Below, one piece after another: positions 23,281 to 34,219 of a stretch of DNA of 64,000 bases. The stretch comes from Scleroderma bovista. Lineage: Eukaryota; Basidiomycota; Agaricomycetes; Boletales; Sclerodermataceae. Location of the stretch: positions 22,833 to 86,832 of the forward strand of contig JAYMGJ010000382.1 in NCBI GenBank assembly GCA_037178675.1. Reading direction: 5' to 3'. Within the stretch, counting starts at the first letter, position 1. Each line of letters begins with the position of its first letter. The notes beneath the pieces were generated by a model. It did not search any database and had not been told where the DNA came from. It saw only the letters and a program-made list of their open reading frames with translations. The translations under genes were made by a program, and so were the position numbers.

Positions 23281-24462
23281 TCTTTTGGCCGCTGGGTCCC
23301 CTGATGTTCCTGCAACCCCCTCGATCCAAGTATTGAAAGCATTCACACTTCGAGGATACATGAAGAACAACCTGACAGCATTTCTCTCCTCTCACGCATT
23401 TCATGCATGGTCTCCAAACCCAAACAACCATTGCGAGGCCTCTTAACCCCAAGCCTTACTCGCGTCGATTATTTCCAACCACGCGATAAACGCGTTCAAC
23501 GGGATCCAGGCCAAATGGGCGGGTGTCAATGAGCTTAAGTTTCAGATTTGGTGCGACCGCCGGGTGGGGAGAAGACGACCATGATGGCCTGATAGCCCTC
23601 TGCTTCGCAGCTCCAGATGTGCGGGCTCTGGAAGTCAGCGACTGAGACCAGAATCGCCTCCTTGCTTTCTGACATGGCTTGTGCCAGTCGAAACACCTCG
23701 AAAAACTCGCTATCCGAATCGGCCATGTTGACCACTTCAGAGGGGTGCAGAAATTCACGGTGTCCGAGTGACTCAGGCAACAACGGGAGATGGAGAAATC
23801 AATGTTAGAAGTCGGGTTTACTGTGGCCAATCCCTCGGACAATGAGTTAGACCAGGGTATCTTGGATGATGTACATAGTCAATACTGTGATCTTGGAGCT
23901 CCTTGCTGTATGCATAGCACGGTTTTTACGAAGTCTGCCAGATGTATGCGAGTGGAAGTCGTACGATGTAGTCCCTGTATTTGTTTCCATCTTGGAATTC
24001 GACGCACCATAGTGGGGGACGAAGCAAGCGTGGTCTCCGACTGCCTGAGCGTGCACCACTCGTGGACATGGCACACCACCACGCACCACCATACAATAAT
24101 CACAACTTCAAAACTTTCATTTACTTCCATCCGCCCATCCAAACTGGTTATATCTGTAACCCCGGGCTCAGCTACTCTACAGCAAGAAGCCCACCATGGT
24201 CTTTGGCTTATTCACGTGTAAACCGACAGCTGGAGACGCGTTCTCCTCAGCCCCAGTAGTACCGGAGTTTAACACCTCTCGTCCCAGTGACTGTGGGGCC
24301 CCGACACCAACACCGTCCACGATCTCTCTCCCTGCCTCGGGTCGCCAATCCCCTATGTATTTGCGGGAAGCACAAGCGACTCGGTGGGGCATAGAGACTC
24401 AGAACTTGGTGGTGCTGATGGCAGCGAGTCCTCGCCAGTTGCTCATCCCCCAACTACCCGGA
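23281..24462. repeat. Partial segmental duplication, copy 1 (of 27,511-28,727)
   Basis: It matches 27,511-28,727 in order and orientation, starting TCTTTTGGCCGCTGGG and ending in the CATCCCCCAACTAC region, with many point differences and indels. It includes a bidirectional upstream region and the first codons of the gene completed at 28,436. The Harbinger element sits exactly at its left edge. Confidence 0.8.
23456..23842 (-). pseudogene. Decayed reading frames shared by the two duplication copies
   Basis: On the minus strand, readable text alternates between frames in both duplication copies (for example DFQSPHIWSCEAEGYQAIMV here and related text at 27,760-27,850). This suggests one ancestral coding exon, now frameshifted in both. 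I do not recognise the family. Confidence 0.3.
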
Positions 24463-24501
24463 ACCCGGGTATCAGCGAGGAGCATTGTAAATTGCTGGTA
24501 A
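24196..24501 (+). pseudogene. Truncated 5' copy of the gene at 28,436
   Basis: The start gives MVFGLFTCKPTAGDAFSSAP, matching MVFGLFTRKPTAGDAFSSAP of the intact gene. After SGRQSP a deletion shifts the frame relative to the full copy, and similarity ends near 24,462. Only about 90 of 587 residues are represented, so it cannot replace the full protein. Confidence 0.8.
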
Positions 24502-24730
24502 GGTTCTCGAAGACCGACTGCGTTAGGAACGTTCGCGTTCGTTACTGTGCGCTAACCAGTTCCTCGGGGGGTAGTACTTGGCAAGCCCAACGTCATTGTG
24601 ACAGGCTTCCCAGTCCAATTGACCAGGCGTGTGCTACGCAATCTCCCTTAGTGAACAGCTTGTTGGAAATATATTACACTTCAATACGGGAGTGGACAGA
24701 CGTCACAACAGTGCAAGTATCTTTCCCCCT

Positions 24731-26246
24731 TCATGGTTCATCTTGGACTATGAACTCACTTATTGTGACTGGATTAGAGCCTGCGACCAAGTGATCTGAA
24801 GTTGCCTCTCGCAAAGAAAGGATAAGGCGGCAACCAGCAGCGATCGTAATTGGTGCGCTGAAAAGTAGAGTGTCGCCGAGCCACTGAATCTCGAGGCTCA
24901 CATTCTGTTGTAGAAGTAGAATAAATGACACGAGAGGGCTACACCTTATTGTCAGATACACTCCAACAGCGACAAGAGAGTTGTTACCTAAGGAAGTATA
25001 CGACATTTCCCTGGATCAGAACATCGACTAATCGTGGTTTGTTCCTGATTGACCGAGAATAAGATCGCTGCTTTGAATGCTTGATACCAGCCCAGACAGC
25101 AAGTATAGCCAGAATCACGTCGAAAGTAAGACAAGGGGTCCATAGTATGTATCTCTTTGTAGGGGTGATGGGTGCGAAACACACGTCTGCCCCCTTGTAG
25201 TAATTACTCGTTGTAACGGTCAAGTGCTCGGCGAATATTTCTGCAGTGGAGATCAGAATCCGTGGTGATGAGAATTTCCATGAAAGCCAATAACCGACCA
25301 TTACTGCAAAGACTGGTTTCAATCAAGATCCACAGCATGATGCCAACCTCGGCGACGAAAAATGTCGCCATGAAGATCAGGAGCCTCTTCGAGCATTGAT
25401 AAAGGGCATAAAGGCGCATCTGTAGTATCACTGAGATGAAGGCTTACGATGAGGCCGTACTAGATGATGGAATTGTAACTTTACCTTGTACCGCCCACCA
25501 AATGATAGAACCTGCCCAGTTTTCAATGTCGGCGTAGAATTCGCCTATTACTTTGTTAATAGAGAGATGACGAGGGTGGTGCAACATACAACTATTAGAT
25601 GACCACAAGGGCATACTTGAAGTTCAGTGGCACAGTCCCAGACACATAATTGAAACAACACCGTACGTCTACTATGCATCAGCTGGTGCAACCCTTGCAG
25701 AGTTCATCCCAAACTCACCTTGTCTGAAAGTGGGAAGAGTAACACTTCACTGATCATCAGCATCATAGTTAGAAAAATGAGGATAGTTCTACGCACCGAC
25801 AGTAGCAGTCCTATGGGTGGAATATAAGCTTCAGTACGTAGTGTATCGCATAGAATTAACTTACAAGGTGTACAACGTTCCGAAGTATCGAACCTATCCC
25901 AACCTAACGTCAGAATCTGACATATACACAGAAGGCATTCTTACGAATACATATAGCGTAGTCGATGTTTTCCAAGGATGCTTCTGTATCCACCATGTCA
26001 GCCCATGTCAGGCGCAATCCATATGATAAAGGAAATACCCAAATTTGTTCGATCTGAGAGTGAGTAATGGAGTTGGCCAGGTAAGGAGGAAAGAAAACAG
26101 AGATAATGTAGTACATGCCTCTTGATCTAGGGTGAGAACTAGCACATTATATTGTCAGAAAACCATCTTCAGTAAGGTACACCTGTATTTAGAAGCTCAC
26201 GGTATTCATAGAATAAGATCACCGTAGTTGCCACTGTAACGTCCAT
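24731..26246 (-). CDS. DUF6533-type multi-pass membrane protein
   Basis: The architecture is that of agaricomycete DUF6533 proteins, seven-helix membrane proteins of unknown function. A proposed start at 26,246 gives MDVTVATTVILFYEY, like the family's N-terminal helix. Further exons carry NWAGSIIWWAVQ, LQMRLYALYQCSKRL, FMATFFVAEVGIMLWIL, YILWTPCLTFDVILAILAVW, the family block RLVDVLIQGNVVYF, and LLFSAPITIAAGCRLILSL. Introns at about 25,312-25,250 and near 25,005-24,920 have acceptable borders. The middle exons (25,500-26,150) are hard to join and may be damaged, so intactness is uncertain. Sequence on both sides (24,548-24,690 and 27,060-27,215) is related, suggesting local duplication. Confidence 0.55.
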
Positions 26247-27510
26247 AGTTGAGCACCCGACTTCGCAATAATCAGGAACACCCACGGCGAGCTTCCAATT
26301 TTATTTGAACTGCTGTGAAGATCTCATCCAAGGGAAGTTCATCTGCTGATATCGGAGACCCGACGACTATCGCCATAAAAAACGGGGTGTTTCCTTGTGC
26401 TTTGCAGAGTACAGAAAACAGGAAGAAACGGAGTCGAGCGATCAAACGGCGAGAAATTTGTGGTCCTTTATCTTATGCCTTGTTCATCATGGTCAAAGCA
26501 CAGGAAATTCGTGATGTGCCTACAGTGGAGCGCTGGTAGTTACTTATCAGCCTGGGGCCCTGATTCTTGCATGGCTCACATCAACCGAATATGTCCACGG
26601 TGTACTTGAAATGACAGACTCACCAGTGTATCTGTTAGAAGAGCACTAATCGATGAAGTTGGTAACAGCGGGGCATGTACTGCGAGAATATATAAGGGAG
26701 TATGGTCTTCCAAACTCTCTTCTACACTCTCGCAGTCCAAGATATCCAAGACTAGCATGGGCCAGGAGTGTGAACTGAACCAACACGCAGCCAGGTCTTG
26801 TTGACTTGAGCTTTGTCGTAGCGTAGTCGGCCATAATATCATATCAGTTCATTTCATTCTAAGGCGTATCAGCCTGTGGTCTCTGACTTGGCATTTGCCG
26901 TGGCCAACGTTAACGCTCAAGAGGAATGATCATCACGCCTCCAACTCCACAACTGCATCAAATACTATGGCTTGGGCCTTGCAACCATCCTTTTGCATCG
27001 TTCTGCATGCAACACCACCATCTGATGCCTTCCGCTGATTTGTTTTAGAAGCCGCCTTTAGTAACCAGTTCCTCTAGAGTCACATGGCATTAGTGCTTGG
27101 CAATCCAGATTTCACGGGTGTCAGATTTCGCAGTCCAAAATGACTAGGCATCTACTAACCACCAATGACAGTCTCCTTCGCTGCATATTACAATTCAATA
27201 CAATAGCTGACGAGCACAAAACAGTGTCAGTGTTCAGTCTAAACTCGCTGGGTCTGCATTGTTAGAAGAGTACGCACCCATGAACAAACCCTCTAGCGAG
27301 TAGCCCTTCAAAAATAGGAGATGATGATCAGTTGTGCACAGAGCCTCGAAAGTGGCCTAGCTACGGACTGATGCGCATGAGACGTGAACGTGTGGCTTTA
27401 GCACCGGTACCCAAGGCACGAGGCAACGATCGTCTAAGCATATGTTTGTTCCTCATCACTGCCCATTACCTTCCACGCTCTTGAAAGCCTCGACCTTGGT
27501 CTTCCTGATC
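26247..27510. other. Unassigned interval with a diverged local repeat
   Basis: No confident gene. Minus-strand frames at 26,576-26,842 show no recognised family. The part 27,060-27,215 is related to 24,548-24,690 (shared TAACCAGTTCCTC, CTTGGCAA, CAGTCCAA and ATATTACA words in order). Confidence 0.4.
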
Positions 27511-28727
27511 AATTCTTTTGGCCGCTGGGGCCCCCGATAATCCTGCAAACCCCTCGATCCAAGGACCAGAAGCGCTCTCACGTCGAGGATACACGACGAA
27601 CTTTGGGAAATACAACCTGACAGCATTTACCTCTGCTCCCGCGCTTTTCATGCATGCTCTCCCAAGCCTCACTCGCGTCGATTATCTTGAACCCTTGTTC
27701 AGTACGCTCAACGGGAACCAGGCCAAACGGGGGTGTCCATGAGCTTAAGTTCGGATTTGATGCGACTGCCGGTGGGGAGAAGACGACCATGATGACCCGA
27801 ACGCCCTCTGCTTCGCAACTCTAGATGTGCGGACTCTGGAAGTCAACGACCGAGACCTGAATCGCCTCCTTGCGTTCTGACATGGTTTGTTCCAGAAACG
27901 CCTCGACAGGCTCGCTATCCGAATCGGCTGTGTTGACCACTTCAGAGGTGTGCAGAAATACATGGTGCCGTGGCTCAGGCGACGAAGGGAGATGGAGAAA
28001 CCAATGTTAGAAGTTGGGTTTACTGTGGTCAATCCCTCGGACGATGAGTTAGACAAGGGTATCCTGGATGATATTGGTCAATGCTGAGATCTTAGAGCTC
28101 CTTGCAATATGCCAGAGGAAAGCATGGCACAGTTTTCACGAAGTTTGCTAGATGCATGCGAATGAGAATCGTACGATGTAGTCCCTGTATTCGTTTCAAT
28201 CTTGGAATTCGATGCACCATAGTGGGGGACGAAGCAAGCGTGGTGTCTGTGCGTCGCTGCAACGAGGTAGCGTGCACCACTCGTGGTGATCAGAGTCATG
28301 GACATGGCACACCTCCACCACGCACCACAACCATACAATAATCACATCCTCGAAACTTTCATTTACTTCCATCTGCCCATACCAAACCTGTTATACCTGT
28401 AATCCTGGGCTCAGCTATACAGCAAGAAGCCCACCATGGTCTTTGGTCTATTCACGCGTAAACCGACAGCTGGAGACGCGTTCTCCTCAGCCCCCGTAGT
28501 ACCGGAGTTTAACAGCCCTCGTCCCAGTGACTCTGGGACACGTCTCCCAACACCAACACCGTCCACGATCTCTCTCCCTGCCTCGGGTCGCCAATCGCCT
28601 GTTCGATTCCCAACGTCTCTGCGTGCCGTATTTGCGGGAAGCACGAGCGACTCGGTCGAGCACAGAGACTCAGAACTGGGTGGTGCTGATGGCGCCGAGT
28701 CTTCGCCGGCTGCCCATCCCCCAACTA
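27511..28727. repeat. Partial segmental duplication, copy 2
   Basis: Counterpart of 23,281-24,462. The left edge here reads CAAT followed by TCTTTTGGCC with a single AAT, which looks like the unoccupied version of the Harbinger target site in copy 1. Confidence 0.8.
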
Positions 28728-30199
28728 CGCCCTCCCCGCCACCACCGCCGTCGATAGCAGCTGCGGATGCCAAACGACTATACGACCTGGTGCTGACTAT
28801 CCCTGCAAAGACGCTCCACGCATATACACTCGCGCACCTGCGTCCGTCCCTCGCCCAGTCTCCCAGCGCGATATCACCACCGGGTGAAAGTGGGACCCGC
28901 GTGGACAGTATCACGACTAATAGTACTAAGGCAGACCCACCATCCCCAGAGACGGTCGGCAAACTGCAAAAGTTCTTTGCGACACTCGCACCTCCGCCGC
29001 TGTTGCACTGCGTGCGGTGCCATGCCGACTTTTACGCAATCGAGAATGAGGAAAAGGATAAGGCGTGCAGGGTCCCGCATGATGACGAGAGCGCGCTGGT
29101 CTCGCGCTTGCCTGGGGCGGGGTATGAGACGCTGTGGGGGTGCTGCGGGCAGACGGCCGATGGGGACGGGGGCGAGGGCCCTCCCGATGGATGGTGCTAT
29201 GAAGGACGACACACGGTGAGCATCGCACCGGATCCCTTCTCGTTTTCGTTTTTGGGAAATTCTATTGCTGACAGTCGTACGCACACATGCTCACAGACAG
29301 ACATCAAGCGCGCACGGTTTCGTGCTGATTCGACGATCTATGAAGATAAACTGACGTCCTGTCTCAAACTCAACTGCCACGGTATCCGTGATAGGCTTCC
29401 GCAGCCTGGTGCAGGCTCAGGTTCAGTTCGGCAAGGCCGGTCTTCGCTCGCACGCGGGTCTAACCCATCCCCTGCGCGTTCTCATGCTGTCGAGTCTGTT
29501 CCGCGTGCGACACGTAAGCGGTCGCGCAAGTCACTCAAAGATAGGTGGTCTTCTGAGTCCGAGGATGACCAGGAGGACCCAAGTGAACGGCAGGGGTCCG
29601 TTCGAAAGGGTCAATCTAAGCAGAAACAGAAGGAAGGGGACGCAAGTATGGTCGTCGACGATCCTCCCGCGAAGTCTCACGCCAGAGCGGCTAAAGCCAG
29701 TGCTCGATCCTCATCTCGTGCTCGTCCACCACGCAGCACATCCTCGATAGCATCGCCTGGCCCAGCATCTACCACCAACACCGTTCCTCCCGTCCCCCCT
29801 CTTCCCCTTCCCTCGCGGCCATCATCGATATCGGTGCTTATGCAAGGTAATGCTGGTACACCACGCAAACCAAAGTCAGACGCACCAGCGAAGCCCAAGG
29901 CCATCTCGCGAATGCTGGTATCGCAGAGCGACGTGCACGCTGCGTCGGACTCGGATAATACATCTTCGCGGGCGCGGGCGCGTCCGCGGACAAGGAGCCT
30001 TGGGCGGGAGCACTCTGATGCTCAGGACGTGCGGTCTCGTGTGCGTGCACTTGCACGGAATCCGTCGCAGGTGCTGCGCTCGAGGCGGGCCGCGAAGCAG
30101 GCTTCTGAGGACGAGGTGGGGATGACTAGCCAGGCTGAGGGTGAGGGTGGGGGTGGGGGTGAGGCACGTGGAAGGAAGAAGAGACGCACTGGTGCTTGA
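28436..30199 (+). CDS. Unknown protein with Cys/His cluster and long basic disordered tail
   Basis: One frame stays open for 587 codons. A probable in-frame 81-bp intron (29,217-29,297, GTGAGC...CACAG) would join EGRHT directly to DIKRARF and give about 560 residues. Residues 1-130 are Ser/Pro/Thr-rich. Residues 165-260 hold a possible metal-binding cluster: CVRCHADF, then CRVPH, WGCCGQ, and WCYEGRH. The rest is Ser/Arg/Lys-rich with nuclear-localisation-like runs (TRKRSRKSLKD, GRKKRRTGA at the C-terminus). This suggests a nuclear zinc-binding protein, an inference from composition. I do not recognise the family. A truncated copy lies 4.2 kb upstream. Confidence 0.65.
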   Translation: MVFGLFTRKPTAGDAFSSAPVVPEFNSPRPSDSGTRLPTPTPSTISLPASGRQSPVRFPTSLRAVFAGSTSDSVEHRDSELGGADGAESSPAAHPPTTPSPPPPPSIAAADAKRLYDLVLTIPAKTLHAYTLAHLRPSLAQSPSAISPPGESGTRVDSITTNSTKADPPSPETVGKLQKFFATLAPPPLLHCVRCHADFYAIENEEKDKACRVPHDDESALVSRLPGAGYETLWGCCGQTADGDGGEGPPDGWCYEGRHTVSIAPDPFSFSFLGNSIADSRTHTCSQTDIKRARFRADSTIYEDKLTSCLKLNCHGIRDRLPQPGAGSGSVRQGRSSLARGSNPSPARSHAVESVPRATRKRSRKSLKDRWSSESEDDQEDPSERQGSVRKGQSKQKQKEGDASMVVDDPPAKSHARAAKASARSSSRARPPRSTSSIASPGPASTTNTVPPVPPLPLPSRPSSISVLMQGNAGTPRKPKSDAPAKPKAISRMLVSQSDVHAASDSDNTSSRARARPRTRSLGREHSDAQDVRSRVRALARNPSQVLRSRRAAKQASEDEVGMTSQAEGEGGGGGEARGRKKRRTGA

Positions 30200-30442
30200 A
30201 TCAGGGGGGATCTTGAACGTTAGGGCAGTCGTTCCTTATTCTCATATTATTGTTGTTCTGTACCGGTCTACAGATCTATAGTACTGTGTATTACCCGTAT
30301 ATCTTGTTTACAAGGTTATTATCGAGGTGTCTATGTATACAAGTCCTGCTCGCTTCGTGAAGAATTCTATTGTGTATTATTTATCTACGGGGCGCACGGG
30401 TGCACCAAAATCCAGTGTATTCTGTCTTTCTCCAACACGATC

Positions 30443-30904
30443 ATGGCCCAGGCAGGCAATTTAAAGACCCTCCTCCCACTTATTGCGAAAATCGCCATTC
30501 TCATTGGTGAAGCTTGTATACAACTTGTAGCTGAAGACATGGAGAACTGGAGCACGGACTCCGAGGAGCAACAGGCCGTCCTCGCAGATGGCTCGTTCAA
30601 GCAAGATGTGTGGAGTGCCGCTGCCAGTACCACGCACCTCACAGAAACTACGAGTGCACCTCAATCGGGCCCCGCAATGACCAGTGAGCGGTGCAGGACC
30701 AAGCTCAATACTGTAAGTGTTATAAGATTTGTTGCCAACTGATCGTTCATATCATTTAAGACTTCCTACAAAGCAATTAACGAATGGCGTGCAACCGTAG
30801 GTGCACACTGGGATGGTGAACATGGGTACAAGAATGCTGGGTCGAGTGCCGGGGTTACACCCCAGTCTGAACGCAGTCCAGGAAGTCCAGGAAGCGCCGA
30901 GTGA
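30443..30904 (+). pseudogene. Remnant of a Myb/SANT-like DNA-binding protein gene
   Basis: Text across one likely intron (about 30,713-30,762) reads EEQQAVLADGSFKQDVWSAA, then MTSERCRTKLNT, then TSYKAINEWRATVGAHWD, the order of conserved blocks in fungal and plant Myb/SANT-like (trihelix) domains linked to transposon-derived genes. The usual N-terminal tryptophan helix is replaced by unrelated text, and the protein ends soon after the domain. It is probably a transposon-derived relic, but a short functional protein is not excluded. Confidence 0.45.
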
Positions 30905-31078
30905 CATTCTAATTATTGGGGCAGTTCAGTGCCTGCCATCCTACCAATTATGTAAGCAAGGACTACCAATCTAGGAAATACCCCGTCTACAGCGGATGTG
31001 TTGGAATCCTAGTTCAATTCTTACATTCTAAGCTCGCGATTACAGGGTCTTGCAGTTATAAACCTAGGGGTATATGTA

Positions 31079-32069
31079 TGGTGCCAATCACTTAGAGGCC
31101 ACTACATTTGTGCAGTGGCCAAATTGGCTGGACAAAAATCAAACCCTAACCCTAACCCTATGGAAGTGCTGACTGGGCAAACTTTGATCAGTCTGAGGGG
31201 GCTGTTGCTGACTGATTGATCTTAGTTCTATTTCAATAAAGTTTATGCTAAGTATCACACACATGTACTACTATAGCACTACTATGTAATAGCACTACTA
31301 TGTATTCCTGTGTAGATGAAGTATTTCAACCCCAAAGAGAGCATCAATCTCATCAGTGATGATGCAAGTGTAAGTTCACATAAAAGAGATAGTAGGGTTA
31401 GGACACCAAATTTTCCATGTAATTGTTATAGTTTGAGCTGTGGGTGGATGTAGTGGCTTTGACAGCTACACCATGTATACATCCTGCATCAACATAATTT
31501 TGAGCCTTGTGCAGATGAAATCAACAAGTGGTTGAAAACTGGTCTACAATGGCACTTTCTATCATGCAACTTGACCTTGAAAGTGCAGTGCTGGGGAACA
31601 GAGCTGCAGTCTACAGTCACCTTGTTTACAAGGTTACTACACATAGAAATTGTAGACACTATTTTTTTCATCTGTGCAATTGTTCATAGCACAGGGACTT
31701 TTCAGTAGGATATAGTTAATGGTTAGAGATATATGACATCATGCATACTACATATAAACAAGGTGTCCTCTATTCTCAATGGCTTTGAGATTCACACAGG
31801 ACTCTTATCAAGAGAAACTCAGTTGCACAGCATTTTCACTAATATGGAGGGTGATATACATCATATTTGGTAATATACCCCTTTCTGGCCAATTTCACAC
31901 TTTGTGAAATTTTTTGATGGTTCAATTTTGACTCAATTAAAAATCCCTCTTACAGTTTTGTTCCCTTGGTCAAATGGAGCATTTTTGTAAGAGGAAATCT
32001 TAATTGGACTTTTTTTGGTGAGTCAAAAATGTTTGCACAAAAGTAGTGGCCTCTAAGTGATTGGCACCA
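31079..32069. mobile_element. 991-bp MITE with TA target duplication (Tc1/mariner-like)
   Basis: The ends are inverted repeats of about 36 bp starting TGGTGCCAATCACTTAGAGG with one mismatch, flanked on both sides by TA (31,077-31,078 and 32,070-32,071). That is the target duplication of Tc1/mariner elements. No transposase frame is present, so it would depend on an enzyme in trans. A second inverted pair lies inside the right end (TTGACTCAATTAAAA near 31,928 and its diverged complement near 31,997-32,028). Confidence 0.85.
31142..31160 (-). repeat. Interstitial telomere-like repeat (AACCCT)3
   Basis: Three AACCCT units, the C-rich form of TTAGGG, lie 60 bases inside the left end of the MITE. 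Nothing else suggests a chromosome end here. Confidence 0.85.
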
Positions 32070-32071
32070 TA

Positions 32072-32669
32072 GGACAAGACGGAAAGGCGGCTATAGTCCA
32101 GATTCCAAAGCCACACCCCTCGACAAGGGAAGATGACTCTCCTCATTATGTAATGTGGGCAAACGATCTAGTCTCGTTCTCGTACCATGTAAAACAAACA
32201 GAACGACCAAATGGAAATGATGAACCACGACATGAGACAAACCGGATGACAAACGAGAAGGAGAAGGAAACATGGCCACCTGGTGAGCACACTACCCCCA
32301 GTCTAGACTCTGGACGGGCATTGCAGGTGCCTTGAAACAGCCTGCAATGCAACAGAAGCCAGCACGTAATAAATTAACACTTCCCAGCATACTGTCTCAT
32401 CCACAGAGAAAATTGAATCAAAGAACAGACTCTGATCGCCGCATCGACAAACATGGTCACCGAAAGGACTCGATGATCCTGAACTGGCGCGCAAAAAAGT
32501 ATATTATCTTGCATGTATTAATTCGTCACACGACTTGCACAGGCTCGCACGGTCAACTTGGCCTTACATTACTGTAATGAGAGCAACAGAAGAAAAAAGT
32601 CGGGTCTGGACATAATGTAGATATGAATGGGAACGGCACATCGCCAGGGACAACACGACGTTCAACTTT
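32072..32669. other. 3' flank of the hydrophobin cluster
   Basis: No gene found. A 92-codon frame at 32,057 begins inside the MITE end and has no recognisable content. The last part should hold the 3' UTR and polyadenylation signals of the first hydrophobin gene on the minus strand. Confidence 0.4.
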
Positions 32670-33140
32670 TTAGATCTGAATGCCAACGGGCATGCAACCC
32701 ATCGCGACCTGGCTGTTGTTGCCCTAATAATCACCCGGTTCAGAAAAATGTGACCCCACCCCCTCGGAGTCCATGACAAGAAACTCACCAAGCCGGTCTT
32801 GTTACAGCAGAGGATTTGGCCGTTGCAGTTAGCACCGTTGGGGATACCGCCGAAGGTGTACGAGGTGCATTGGTCACCGATTTGACCGGCCTGGAGGGGC
32901 TCGGAAATGCCGAGTTGTTGCGCGTTTGATTGGTTGCCCTACAATGGCACGATTAGCGACATTCAACCAAGAAAGGAGGGGGGAAGCTGTAGGACATACT
33001 TGGTAGGTCTTCTGGCAACATTGGGGAGAGGCACCGGAGCACTTGTCACCACCGCGTGCGGCGACGGGCTCGGGCTCTGCGATGACGAAGGAAGCGAGGG
33101 CCAAAACGGGCAAGAGGAGAGTAGCTGCGCGGATGAACAT
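32670..33140 (-). CDS. Class I hydrophobin A
   Basis: Secreted amphipathic wall protein that self-assembles at air-water surfaces. Three exons (33,140-33,000; 32,938-32,789; 32,723-32,670) give 114 residues. The start MFIRAATLLL leads into a signal peptide of about 21 residues. All eight hydrophobin cysteines are present in the class I pattern: DKC, PQCC, GDQC, GANC, ILCC and MGC, with spacings CC-x5-6 apart as in the family. GTATGT and GTGAGT donors and CATTGTAG/TTATTAG acceptors define the introns, and both fall between codons. Its closest relative is the next gene (B), pointing to a tandem duplication. ATG at 33,140 was chosen because the upstream in-frame TTG is not a start. Confidence 0.95.
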
Positions 33141-33251
33141 GATGTTGATCAAACGATTGTGTTGGTTAAAGGATTGGATAAGTTGCAGAAGCTGGAAATT
33201 CCTCGAAAGAGATAGTTCGCTGGAGAAAACTTGGTAGTTCCGCCAGCAGGC

Positions 33252-33259
33252 ATTTTATA
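33252..33259 (-). promoter_or_regulatory. TATA box of hydrophobin A
   Basis: GGTATAAAAT on the minus strand, about 112 bases before the start codon. The same GGTATAAA word lies upstream of hydrophobins B, C and D. Confidence 0.7.
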
Positions 33260-33647
33260 CCTTTCTGTTGTTATTACGGTAATGATCCCACGCAAAGGGA
33301 CGACGTGCTAACCGAAGAAGAAAAAAAGATGGCATTTATCACCACCTGACGACATTTTATGTACTTTACGTTTAGACACATCCGACCCGCCGAGCGGTCG
33401 GCACTGTCAGTGCTGCGTATAGTAACGTAATGCCATTTTAGCCGGATAGTCTCATCCAGCCACGAGTAGACAACGCGCCCCAGGGCGAAATTGGCGAAAG
33501 GTGTAACAGACTTTGCATTCTCTCACACGTCTGAGGTCACAAAACATCGCCTTGCATTCAGAAAAAGAAAAGCAACATCGAGTTCTCGGATATATATGGA
33601 CAGATCGACACGACAAAACAGTATATATATTCCCCGATACGGTGGGT

Positions 33648-34119
33648 CTAGATCTGAATACCGACGGGCATGCAGCCCATGGCCATTGAGGAATTATTGC
33701 CCTATATCATGATGCATTTGATTAAAAAAAACGGTCACCGTTCCTCGTCATGGAGAACCTACCAAACCAGTTTTGTTGCAGCAGAGGATTTGGCCGTTGC
33801 AGTTAGCGCCATTGGGGACACCGCCGAACATGTATGACGTGCATTGGGAGCCAAGTTGACCAGCCTGGAGGGGCTCAGATATGCCGAGTTGCTGCGCATT
33901 TGATTGGGTAGCCTACATTTGGAGAGTGGGTCGATTAGCCATCCAATGAGAAAGGAGCGGCGCTGCAGGACGTACTTTGTAGGACTGCTGGCAACATTGC
34001 GGGGTGGCACCGGAGCACTGGGAGCCGCCGCGTGCAACGAGGGGGTGAGACTGGACTGTGGCGAAGAGGGAAAAGAGAGCCAAAATTGGCACGAGGAGAG
34101 CGGATACGTGGATGAACAT
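33648..34119 (-). CDS. Class I hydrophobin B
   Basis: Three exons (34,119-33,976; 33,912-33,763; 33,701-33,648) give 115 residues. The signal peptide starts MFIHVSALLVPILALFSLFA. The eight cysteines occur as SQC, PQCC, GSQC, GANC, ILCC and MGC. From exon 2 on it is close to hydrophobin A (shared SNAQQLGISEPLQAGQ, PNGANCNGQILCCNKTGL and GCMPVGIQI), while the N-terminal part differs more. Intron positions and phases are identical to A and C, and exon 2 is 150 bases in all three. Same strand as A and C, with about 500 bp between A and B, so it was most likely formed by unequal crossing-over. Confidence 0.95.
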
Positions 34120-34212
34120 GGTTAGTGTTAAACGAGTGGCTGGGTGAAAGGACTGGACTGGATTCACTGGACAGTGGAAGATGTTGTTGGCGAGAGGGAC
34201 TTGGTTCCACCA

Positions 34213-34219
34213 CTTTATA
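34213..34219 (-). promoter_or_regulatory. TATA box of hydrophobin B
   Basis: GGTATAAAG on the minus strand, about 94 bases before the start codon. Confidence 0.65.

Noticed and set aside
31142..31160. Chromosome end or telomere scar
   Set aside because: Only three AACCCT units, located inside a well-bounded MITE with ordinary sequence on both sides.
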